Shown here piece after piece: positions 36,329 through 42,333 of a stretch of DNA of 42,333 nucleotides (position 1 is the stretch's first letter; every line of letters begins with the position of its first letter). Made by a program: the position numbers and the translations under genes. The stretch lies in the NCBI GenBank assembly GCA_937988885.1, contig CALKHR010000046.1, positions 1 through 42,333 on the forward strand. The letters run 5' to 3'. The notes under the pieces were generated by a model. It made no database searches. It was not told the origin of the DNA and worked only from the letters and a program-made list of their open reading frames with translations. The DNA comes from an uncultured Roseiflexaceae bacterium (GTDB taxonomy: Bacteria; Chloroflexota; Chloroflexia; Chloroflexales; Roseiflexaceae).

Positions 36329-36414
36329 TCTGATAGAAACTCGTATTGTTGATATCGGTATTGTACATAGCCGAAGTGCGCTGTACTATCACGAATTAAC
36401 TAGTTTCTATCAGA
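36329..36414. repeat. 13-bp perfect inverted repeat around the sigma gene stop codon
   Basis: TCTGATAGAAACT (36329-36341) is the exact reverse complement of AGTTTCTATCAGA (36402-36414). The 60 bp between include the sigma factor stop codon and weaker internal pairing around GTAC. In the minus-strand transcript it would fold the 3' end of the sigma gene against the leader of the next gene. Confidence 0.8.
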
Positions 36415-37004
36415 TCGCGTAATCGTTCGAGCAACGCCGCGTTTTGGCGTAATTTTGCCATATTTTTCGCGCGAGTCACTTGGATATGGCTCGGTTGTAC
36501 GCTTTGCTCGCTGATCTCGCGCTCGATGCGGGCTAACTCTTCATCGCTTTTTTCGTGGAAGTAGCGCCCCAACACCACGCGTTGCGAACGTTCGCTCAGC
36601 GGCCCTTGTTGAATGGCCGCAAGCAAGGTGCTCCGTAAATCAGCATTGCTGAGGAGCGGCGGCGGCGCGACGCCTAACGCGCCGGATTGCTCACCCACGC
36701 TTAACTCAACGCGACGGGCGTGCTCGGGGCGGCGCAACTCGTCGATCACCACGCGGCGCGTGATCTGAGCGCACCACTCGCGGAACGATGCGGGGTTGCG
36801 GCATTGTCCAAGGTTCCGGTGGATCTTAATCAATGCGGCTTGGGCGCAATCGGCTGCCATCGCATCGGCATCGGGTCGGCTGTACAGCATAGCGTAGGCA
36901 ATGCGATAGAGATCCCTCCAAAGCTGTTCGAACGCATCAATCTGGGCATCGCTGCCTTCGCTGGTACAGGCGTGGTAGAGCGATAAACTATCAATAGAGG
37001 GCAT
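36396..37004 (-). CDS. ECF-type RNA polymerase sigma factor
   Basis: The 202-residue protein has a region 2 pattern (about 24-90: FEQLWRDLYRIAYAMLYSR, ADCAQAALIKIHRNL, FREWCAQITRRVVIDELRR) and a region 4 (about 135-195: LSERSQRVVLGRYFHEKSDEE, then HIQVTRAKNMAKLR). This size and layout are those of an extracytoplasmic-function sigma factor. AGGAG precedes the ATG by about 10 nt. The next gene downstream encodes a zinc-binding anti-sigma-like protein, so the two form a regulator pair. The region 4 helix-turn-helix is atypical, with a longer insert (REISEQSVQPS) than most ECF factors. Target promoters are unknown. Confidence 0.83.
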   Translation of the reverse strand: MPSIDSLSLYHACTSEGSDAQIDAFEQLWRDLYRIAYAMLYSRPDADAMAADCAQAALIKIHRNLGQCRNPASFREWCAQITRRVVIDELRRPEHARRVELSVGEQSGALGVAPPPLLSNADLRSTLLAAIQQGPLSERSQRVVLGRYFHEKSDEELARIEREISEQSVQPSHIQVTRAKNMAKLRQNAALLERLRDLIETS

Positions 37005-37129
37005 GGTTGTTGAACTCCTGGTAAGAGTATTACTGGCATTCTAGCACAGTCACGACAGGAATAACAGACATTTGGTATGTTTGTGTAGGTAAATAGATGA
37101 GAAAGCGAGGTGTGGGCAGCGAGGTAACC

Positions 37130-37194
37130 TGTTCCACCATGGGAAACGTCTTCTTAGTGTTGTTGAAGATGCGCTTGTCACTTCTGGTGGAACA
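37130..37194 (+). promoter_or_regulatory. Nested inverted repeat in the acetyltransferase leader
   Basis: TGTTCCACCA (37130-37139) and TGGTGGAACA (37185-37194) are perfectly complementary. Inside them TCTTC (37150-37154) and GAAGA (37165-37169) can also pair. The right arm is followed within 4 nt by AAAGGAG near the start codon, so folding could affect translation. TGGTGGAAC superficially recalls the T-box core, but no Stem I is recognisable. Confidence 0.6.
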
Positions 37195-37212
37195 CGAAAG
37201 GAGCGAGAGGAT

Positions 37213-37686
37213 ATGAGCATTCGCGCACTAGAACCGAGTGATCGCGAAACGGTCGCTGCGCTGATGATCGAGCAGTGGGGCGCAGACCTGATCCTCGTTC
37301 ACGACGAGCAGTTTGTGCCATCGGAGTTGCCGGGCTTTGTGGCGCTCGATGGCGAGAAGTGGCTGGGACTCGTCACCTATCGGATCGATGGAGATCAGTG
37401 CGAGATCATCACGCTCAACAGCTTTGACATGGGCAAGGGCATCGGTTCGGCGCTGATCGAGGCGGTGGCACAAGCGGCTCGCGCGGCGGGCTGTCGGCGC
37501 CTCTGGCTGATCACCACCAACGACAACCTGGAGGCGCTGCGCTTCTATCAGCGGCGCGGTATGGCGCTGGTGGCGGTGCATCGCGATGCCGTGACACGCG
37601 CGCGCGAGCGCAAACCCAGCATCCCGCTGATCGGCGAGCACGGCATCCCACTGCGCGACGAAATAGAGCTAGAGATGCTGCTGTAG
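37213..37686 (+). CDS. GNAT-family N-acetyltransferase
   Basis: The 157-residue protein is a compact GNAT domain that transfers an acetyl group from acetyl-CoA to an unknown amine. The acetyl-CoA loop is visible as MGKGIGSALIEAVAQAARAAG (motif A), preceded by the beta strand EIITLNSFD. RRLWLITTNDNLEALRFYQRRGM is motif B, typical of the family. The C-terminal third (VTRARERKPSIPLIGEHGIP) is rich in charged residues. AAAGGAG lies upstream of the ATG within a structured leader. Substrate cannot be predicted; small-molecule and protein targets are both possible. Confidence 0.9.
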   Translation: MSIRALEPSDRETVAALMIEQWGADLILVHDEQFVPSELPGFVALDGEKWLGLVTYRIDGDQCEIITLNSFDMGKGIGSALIEAVAQAARAAGCRRLWLITTNDNLEALRFYQRRGMALVAVHRDAVTRARERKPSIPLIGEHGIPLRDEIELEMLL

Positions 37687-37731
37687 GCGCTCGCGACGGA
37701 CAATCATTCCCTCGCAAGCGCCGTTACAGTG

Positions 37732-38520
37732 CTAGAGACTAGTGACCATCGGCTGTGCTTGTGGCGCATTGCCCTGGAGATAGCCGAGCGCCCAGCCCAA
37801 GCGCAACTGCTTGAGCCAGAAGTTGAGCAGCACAGCGATCTGCGGCAGGAACACCGTATCGAGCTTGAGCAACTGGGTGAGCAGCAGGGCGATGCCGAAT
37901 TGCAGCAGCAGGCCGACCAAGGCGAGCAGCAGCGTGCCAGGGTGGCGCATTGTGAAGGCGATCGCCTGGCCCAGCAGCACAAACGGGTTAAGGCGGTTGC
38001 GCGCCACCGCGAAGGCGCGGGCGTACTCGCCGAATAGATTGATCAACTGCAACAACACCACCGCCACGATCAGCATAACGGTCATATTGAGCATGCCGAG
38101 CAGCGATGCGATAACCAGCGCGAGCAGGCTCAAAACAATCAGCAGCACACCTAGAGCGGTGTACGACCAGAACGTGCGCAGGCAACCCGTCCAAAACGAC
38201 TTTCCTGCCATACTGCTCAGCGCCCCGCCAGCAAAGAAGTTGTAGGCCAGGCTGAACAGAAGCAGGACAGGAAGCAATGATACCAACCACAGGGCGATGC
38301 CCTTGCCCGTGGCATCCGGGTAGCCGATCACGAGATCAACATACGCGTCGGCCCCACCCATCGCCAGATAAGAGAGAAAGGGACGATTGAGATCGGCGCG
38401 GAACACGGGCCAGGTCTGCACCAATCCCACGAACAAACTCACGATATAGAGCGGCACAATCAGGCCGGGGCGCAGCGAGTGGCGCAACCCTTTAACAATG
38501 GCAGTTTCAAGGTGATGCAT
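37732..38520 (-). CDS. Multi-pass membrane protein of unknown function
   Basis: The 262-residue protein has about six hydrophobic segments (near 20-37, 75-95, 115-140, 143-162, 195-215 and 222-240 by eye), joined by short basic loops, and no catalytic motif that I recognise. AGGAAG precedes the ATG by about 5 nt. It starts 21 bp after the stop of the M1-type aminopeptidase gene on the same strand, so the two are likely co-transcribed and may act together at the membrane. Annotation as a hypothetical membrane protein is the most that can be supported. Confidence 0.8.
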   Translation of the reverse strand: MHHLETAIVKGLRHSLRPGLIVPLYIVSLFVGLVQTWPVFRADLNRPFLSYLAMGGADAYVDLVIGYPDATGKGIALWLVSLLPVLLLFSLAYNFFAGGALSSMAGKSFWTGCLRTFWSYTALGVLLIVLSLLALVIASLLGMLNMTVMLIVAVVLLQLINLFGEYARAFAVARNRLNPFVLLGQAIAFTMRHPGTLLLALVGLLLQFGIALLLTQLLKLDTVFLPQIAVLLNFWLKQLRLGWALGYLQGNAPQAQPMVTSL

Positions 38521-38541
38521 GCAGCTTCCTGCTCTTTTGTG

Positions 38542-40380
38542 TTAGCCAAAGAGACCAAAACTCTGTGCGAGCAATTGAACCAACAGCAATAGCCGCGCGC
38601 CGAGCGACATGGCAGCCGTCTCGGGCTGAGCGCTGATGCCATTGTCGGCGATATCGAGTTCGGCAACCAGTTTGCGCTCGGGGTCGGCTTCGGCCCGCAC
38701 AATCGGGTCGCTGGCGGGGAAGCTGTAGGTGATGCTCGGATCGCTGCCATCCCAGGTGCGCTGATGTTGGGTGCCGCTCGCTAGTGTGATGGTAATATCG
38801 ACTGGCACACTGAGCGTGCCTTCACGCAGGACAGTGACGCTGCTTTCGTTGGCATTCGTGGTGATCGCGTGGATCGCATAATCGATCGTGGTCCCGCCGC
38901 CGAAGAAGCCATCGAACAACCAACTGAGGTCGCCGAGTTCGCGCTCCATCACCCCGCGGAAATCCTCGGCGGTGGGGTGCGCAAAGCGATATTCCTCCAG
39001 ATAGCTGGCCATCGCCGCGTGCATGCGCTCGGTGCCCACGATCCGTTCAAGCATCAGCAGCCCGATCGCCGTTTTGCTGTAGACCGCGCCTCCGTACCCT
39101 ATGTCGTCGTAAGTCCAGGCGGGCCGATCGACGGGTTCGTTTGGGGCGAGTGAATACTGCATCTTATCGTAGCTGAGCGCATTGATACTCAGATCGCCGA
39201 AGCCGATGCGGTGGTTGGCTTCGAGCATATAGCGCAGGCCGCTATATTCGGTCAACCCCTCATCGAGCCAGGGCGCGTAGCCTTCGTTGGTGGCGGTCTG
39301 CATGGGCCACCACTGGTGCGCGGCCTCGTGTGCAGTGACCAACCCGATAATGCCGGAATTGATGGGCCCGCCGATCGTGCCGCCCGTGATCAGCGTGGGG
39401 TACTCCATACCGCCAGCGCCACCAGCGTTATCGGGCACGTCGATGACCGTCAGGCGCGCGTGCGGGTACGCGCCGAACCACGCGCTGTACGCCTCCAGCG
39501 AGCCAGCCGCGCTCGTCAGATATTCATCGACCGCGCTGGCGTGCTCGGGCAAGTAGTACAGCACCACATCGACATTGCCAGCCTTGGTGTTCGCCTGCAA
39601 GAAATCGGGCGAGGCGGCGAAGGCGAAATCGGTGACGTTTGTGGAGGTGAAGCTGTGCGTCTTACTACCATCGGCATTCGTAGTTTCGCCGATGGGCACA
39701 CCCGCGCCAGCCACCACATACTCGGCGGGCGCAGTGATGTTTACATCGTAGCGCCCGAAATCGTTGAAGAACTCCGAGTTTGCGTGCCACGGCTCGGTAT
39801 CCCAGCGTCCACGGTCGTAGACCGCCATCTTGGGGTACCATTGACCGACCATAAAAAACGTATCGTTGCGACCGCCGTAGCCCGTGCGGGCGAACACCCT
39901 TGGCAACTTGCTCGTCCAATTCACTTCCATCTCAAGCACTTGGTTTGGTTCGAGGCTGCGGGGCAGCGGCACGAGCAACAGCGTGTCGGTAAGTGTGGAG
40001 TTAGCCAGCAGATCTGTGCCGTCGTTGAGCGTCAGCGAGTGGATCGTGATATCGCTGGGATTTGAGGGGTCGAAATCGAATCCGCGCATCCCTCCGTTCG
40101 ATTCCCGCATCCAGGTCGTTTCGGGCGAACTGAACGCCTTCAGATACAGACGCAGCCACACTTCGCGCAGCGTATCCTCCGAAGGGTTGCGGTAGCGGAT
40201 CTGCGCAGTGCCCGCGACCGTCTTCGCGGCGGGGTCAAGCGTCACATCCATGCGGTACGATGCGATCTCCGGCGCTTGCTGTGGCAGTGGTGCGGGCGGC
40301 GCGGGTGGCAGACTCGCATCGGTACGCATCACGCCAATACTCAACAATAACACGAAAACCAAGGCAATTCGTTGCAACAT
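38542..40380 (-). CDS. Exported M1-family metallopeptidase (aminopeptidase N-like)
   Basis: The 612-residue protein has an N-terminal signal segment (1-22) followed by a Pro-rich stretch (24-37). It then has the M1 N-terminal beta domain (YRMDVTLDPAAKTVAGTAQIRYRN) and the gluzincin catalytic domain. The exopeptidase motif appears as GGMEYP (323-328), the zinc site as HEAAH at 351-355 with Glu374 as third ligand (DEGLTEY), and a Tyr in GGAVYSKTAIGLL may be the transition-state residue. The C-terminus ends with a hydrophobic helix (LGARLLLLVQLLAQSFGLF) that may anchor it. The following gene encodes a membrane protein 21 bp away. Probable role: trimming of extracytoplasmic peptides. Confidence 0.92.
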   Translation of the reverse strand: MLQRIALVFVLLLSIGVMRTDASLPPAPPAPLPQQAPEIASYRMDVTLDPAAKTVAGTAQIRYRNPSEDTLREVWLRLYLKAFSSPETTWMRESNGGMRGFDFDPSNPSDITIHSLTLNDGTDLLANSTLTDTLLLVPLPRSLEPNQVLEMEVNWTSKLPRVFARTGYGGRNDTFFMVGQWYPKMAVYDRGRWDTEPWHANSEFFNDFGRYDVNITAPAEYVVAGAGVPIGETTNADGSKTHSFTSTNVTDFAFAASPDFLQANTKAGNVDVVLYYLPEHASAVDEYLTSAAGSLEAYSAWFGAYPHARLTVIDVPDNAGGAGGMEYPTLITGGTIGGPINSGIIGLVTAHEAAHQWWPMQTATNEGYAPWLDEGLTEYSGLRYMLEANHRIGFGDLSINALSYDKMQYSLAPNEPVDRPAWTYDDIGYGGAVYSKTAIGLLMLERIVGTERMHAAMASYLEEYRFAHPTAEDFRGVMERELGDLSWLFDGFFGGGTTIDYAIHAITTNANESSVTVLREGTLSVPVDITITLASGTQHQRTWDGSDPSITYSFPASDPIVRAEADPERKLVAELDIADNGISAQPETAAMSLGARLLLLVQLLAQSFGLFG

Positions 40381-40474
40381 ACGCGCTCACTTCAACGAAA
40401 CTCATCCTTTTGCTGCAGTATAGCATAGGACGTACGATTGGCAGGAAAACAGGCATTTTCAACCAAATAAATAC

Positions 40475-40504
40475 TTGTAAAACAAAAACCTCTTTTGGTA
40501 TCAT
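40475..40504 (+). promoter_or_regulatory. Promoter of the small adaptor-like gene
   Basis: TTGTAA (40475-40480) and TATCAT (40499-40504) are 18 bp apart in an AT-rich stretch, about 30 bp before the ATG at 40536. Confidence 0.5.
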
Positions 40505-40535
40505 AAACACACCATCATCATTGTGGAGCACATAA

Positions 40536-41027
40536 ATGAGCGATTTATCAGCACAACTCGATAAGGAAATCGCCGCTCTGGAACAAGCATTGAGCTTACC
40601 TCTTCCCGATGCGAGCCGTAGCCATCTCGAACAACAACTCCAGCAGTTGCGGGCAAGGCGCGCCGCAAACGCGGGAGGTATCTACGGCACCACTACCGTG
40701 ACGGGCACAATGCACGGCAACGCGATCGGCGTGAACCTTGGCACGGTGAACTACAATGCCTCATCGGCCAACCCCACTGCCGCGCCAGGCACCCCCAACA
40801 CCTCCGTCACCGACGAGGACATCGCCGATCAGCGAGAACTGCTAGAGAGCCACCGCCGAACCTTACACATCCACCTCAAGCAACGTGCGCAACTCACCAG
40901 CGCTTACGAGCCGCCTGTTGTGGAGCATGGCATTCGTGAAGCGCGCGCCGCCATCAAGAAGATCAAGGAGACTCTGCGCGGCTGGGGTGTGCCCGTGGAG
41001 GATCATCCCAACGACGTCGAGAAGTGA
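40536..41027 (+). CDS. Small adaptor-like protein: coiled coil, Gly/Asn/Thr-rich segment, effector-associated-type C-terminus
   Basis: The 163-residue protein has three parts. Residues 1-45 form a Glu/Leu/Gln coiled coil. Residues about 46-72 are a Gly/Thr/Asn-rich run (GIYGTTTVTGTMHGNAIGV, then NLGTVNY), like short beta-stacking motifs in bacterial amyloid signalling proteins. Residues about 95-155 (ELLESHRRTLHIHLKQRAQL, YEPPVV, ARAAIKKIKETLRGWGVPVE) resemble helical effector-associated or TRADD-N-like domains at the N-termini of STAND and TIR conflict proteins in Chloroflexota. The family likeness is from memory and untested. Here the module stands alone, with its own promoter and terminator, so it may be an adaptor joining an effector encoded elsewhere. 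GGAG lies upstream of the ATG. Confidence 0.7.
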   Translation: MSDLSAQLDKEIAALEQALSLPLPDASRSHLEQQLQQLRARRAANAGGIYGTTTVTGTMHGNAIGVNLGTVNYNASSANPTAAPGTPNTSVTDEDIADQRELLESHRRTLHIHLKQRAQLTSAYEPPVVEHGIREARAAIKKIKETLRGWGVPVEDHPNDVEK

Positions 41028-41052
41028 TAAGACACCTTCAACGTAGCGTTGT

Positions 41053-41078
41053 GCGCTTGCTTCAGCAGGCGCTTTTTT
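41053..41078 (+). terminator. Rho-independent terminator of the adaptor-like gene
   Basis: GCGCTTGC (41053-41060) pairs with GCAGGCGC (41065-41072, one wobble) around TTCA and is followed by TTTTTT. Confidence 0.92.
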
Positions 41079-41284
41079 AGTGTTAGAAAAGGGCCAACCG
41101 CATTGTGCTTGCCCGTCGCTTTTGCTAGTGCATGCCACATCCACACTCCCGCTCATACCCCTCCAATTCCACGATAAGTGATGCTGAAGAATTGTACGTA
41201 GTTGCATCCAAATCGCACGATTTCGATGCAGGACGGCCCTAAAATCGCAGCGACATATGTTATTAAAAAGTAAAATACGCAATG

Positions 41285-41337
41285 GGATGATTTGTATGAG
41301 AAAATATCACTAATGATAAATAGTGATATAATCATCC
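41285..41337 (+). promoter_or_regulatory. Nested dyad overlapping an extended -10 promoter
   Basis: TATCACTA (41305-41312) and TAGTGATA (41321-41328) are an 8-8-8 inverted repeat. Around it GGATGATT (41285-41292) and AATCATCC (41330-41337) pair again. TGATATAAT (41324-41332) is an extended -10 on the plus strand inside the right arm. The overlap suggests a repressor-controlled promoter facing the Calx-beta gene. Confidence 0.6.
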
Positions 41338-41379
41338 ATTATCCGCAATTGATGGATATGACAAAAATGAGAAGTATTT

Positions 41380-41402
41380 TTGCGTAACAAATATCTACGC
41401 AA
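41380..41402. promoter_or_regulatory. 7-bp inverted repeat TTGCGTA-N9-TACGCAA
   Basis: TTGCGTA (41380-41386) and TACGCAA (41396-41402) are perfect complements separated by 9 bp, about 50 bp downstream of the extended -10. They could form a second operator or an RNA hairpin in the leader. Confidence 0.5.
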
Positions 41403-41592
41403 GACGGTATATCCAAAGTTGAACATATGAGGGCACCCCGCTTTGAGTGTTTAGCTCAAGATGGTTGGATGGAGAGTCGTAGGGGAATGATGCTGGTTGA
41501 GATGAGGCTAGATACGAGAGCCATCCCCTCCTTCAAAATCCTCAATTGATTGTAGATATTCACCCTGGCCAGGTCGCCTGAACGGTTAACTC

Positions 41593-41612
41593 GTAGGCTC
41601 AGGTGCGCCTAC
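41593..41612 (+). other. Leader hairpin GTAGGC/GCCTAC
   Basis: GTAGGC (41593-41598) pairs with GCCTAC (41607-41612); CGGT (41583-41586) and ACCG (41621-41624) can close an outer helix. It lies in what would be a long 5' leader of the Calx-beta gene. No known riboswitch core is recognisable. Confidence 0.4.
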
Positions 41613-41721
41613 CTAGCCTTACCGTGTTATACGGGCCATCATCTGTAATCACACCTCTCTCGATAAAAACAGAATAGTCTCTAGGACCACGCAGTTCGCT
41701 TCTAGCACTGGAGATTCAATC

Positions 41722-42333
41722 ATGCTAGCCAGTCCTGTTCAGAGGATTTTGTTGGTTGCGTTAGTGGTAGTGGGGTTGCTAGCGGAGACGGCCCGTGCCT
41801 ACGAGCCGACGAACAAGTCAATGCTCGCTGGCTCCTGTGATACGTATACGTTCCTTCAAACCGAGGCGCATCAGGCGAACGAGTGCGCTCATGCCGGAAG
41901 TTCGGCGCTTGCCAGCAATGACTTCGCCACAATCATTGGCGGCGATAACCGCCTTGGCGGATTGAACGTCGCGCAGGATGAGAACAATAACCGTTTGCGT
42001 CCCGTCGGCCCGCCCTCCGATCTCGTTGCTGCTTCGCGTCGCTACGATCTCCCTAACGCTCCCAATACTGGGATTGGCTTCGCGCCTGTAAATCAGGGCA
42101 CTCCCGGCACGGTCGCGTTCGCTAGCGGCACATCGAGTGTGGATGAAGGCGATGGCAGCGCGCAGATTGCACTCACCCGCACGAGCGGCAGCAATGGCCC
42201 ATTGAGCGTGCGGGTTGATGTCACTGGCGGCACGGCCACGGGCGGCGCCGACTATTTGATACCTGGCAATCGCGATGTCAACTGGATGAGCATAACTGGC
42301 TTTAACAGTATTGTCAACGCCATGGTGATGCAG
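41722..42333 (+). CDS. Secreted Calx-beta domain protein, truncated by the window edge
   Basis: The frame is open from ATG at 41722 to the right edge (204 codons, no stop). GGAG lies about 10 nt before the start. Residues 1-26 form a signal peptide (RILLVALVVVGLL, likely cut after ARA). A region with two cysteines (39 and 54) and an Asn/Asp-rich part follows. From about residue 129 the Calx-beta pattern appears (VAFASGTSSVDEGDGSAQIA, TATGGADY). Calx-beta domains bind calcium and are repeated in large surface proteins, so the full protein is probably much longer. The TIIGGDNRLGG stretch suggests a polymorphic-membrane or choice-of-anchor type N-terminus, but this is only a guess. Confidence 0.82.
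   Translation, partial: MLASPVQRILLVALVVVGLLAETARAYEPTNKSMLAGSCDTYTFLQTEAHQANECAHAGSSALASNDFATIIGGDNRLGGLNVAQDENNNRLRPVGPPSDLVAASRRYDLPNAPNTGIGFAPVNQGTPGTVAFASGTSSVDEGDGSAQIALTRTSGSNGPLSVRVDVTGGTATGGADYLIPGNRDVNWMSITGFNSIVNAMVMQ

Larger units (their letters stand above)
41079..41721. other. 643-bp non-coding region with AT-rich operators
   Basis: About 41250-41420 is much more AT-rich than the rest of the window. It contains a nested dyad with an extended -10 inside it (41285-41337) and a second dyad (41380-41402). Further right are the palindrome CCTGGCCAGG (41564-41573) and a hairpin GTAGGC/GCCTAC (41593-41612). No open frame with a ribosome-binding site is visible until 41722. Confidence 0.65.

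Noticed and set aside
37130..37212. T-box riboswitch for the GNAT gene
   Set aside because: Only a TGGTGGAAC-like string is present; Stem I, the specifier loop and the antiterminator arrangement are missing.

Overview
The window looks like a chromosomal piece of a Chloroflexota bacterium, probably class Chloroflexia. This is an inference from gene content: a menaquinone-type sdhCAB operon, a TPR-CHAT protease, a large GC-rich type I-E CRISPR-Cas locus, an effector-associated-domain-like adaptor, and secreted proteins with a short hydrophobic C-terminal motif. GC is moderately high in genes. No 16S rRNA or complete tRNA is present, so the genus is open.

Layout: 1-8755 is a CRISPR array of 144 repeats and 143 spacers (120 distinct) that runs off the left edge. 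It reads on the minus strand, in the same direction as a complete type I-E cas operon at 8774-18610. In transcription order the operon is WYL regulator, cas3, cse1, cse2, cas7e, cas5e, cas6e, cas1, cas2, array. Most genes overlap or lie within a few bases of each other; the one real gap is before cas1 and holds a hairpin. The array records its own history: a 9-spacer tandem duplication, a 13-spacer block copied to a second site, and a 37-nt spacer that appears to retain an AAG PAM. Only 18 bp separate cas2 from the first repeat.

Upstream of the cas operon (18611-19179) is a divergent non-coding region. It contains two sequences nearly identical to tRNA anticodon arms, Lys-UUU and Arg-CCU. An extended -10 promoter then leads to the 2-oxoacid dehydrogenase E1 alpha and beta genes (19180-21228). 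A structured non-coding stretch with a terminator follows, then an orphan GAF histidine kinase (21801-23366) and a lipoprotein (23632-24306). The succinate dehydrogenase operon sdhC-sdhA-sdhB is on the minus strand (27953 down to 24403).

The right third holds a winged-helix AAA ATPase and a secreted HEWAH metalloprotease (both minus), and a TPR-CHAT protease (plus). Converging on the last are a zinc-binding anti-sigma-like protein and an ECF-type sigma factor. Then come a GNAT acetyltransferase, a multi-pass membrane protein with an adjoining M1-type aminopeptidase, and a small adaptor-like protein with a coiled coil, a Gly/Asn/Thr-rich segment and an effector-associated-type C-terminus. An AT-rich region with palindromic operators precedes a truncated Calx-beta secreted protein at the right edge.

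The strongest candidates for something undescribed are the twin tRNA anticodon-arm elements beside the cas operon, the untrimmed-PAM spacer, and the adaptor at 40536-41027 considered with the TPR-CHAT protease.
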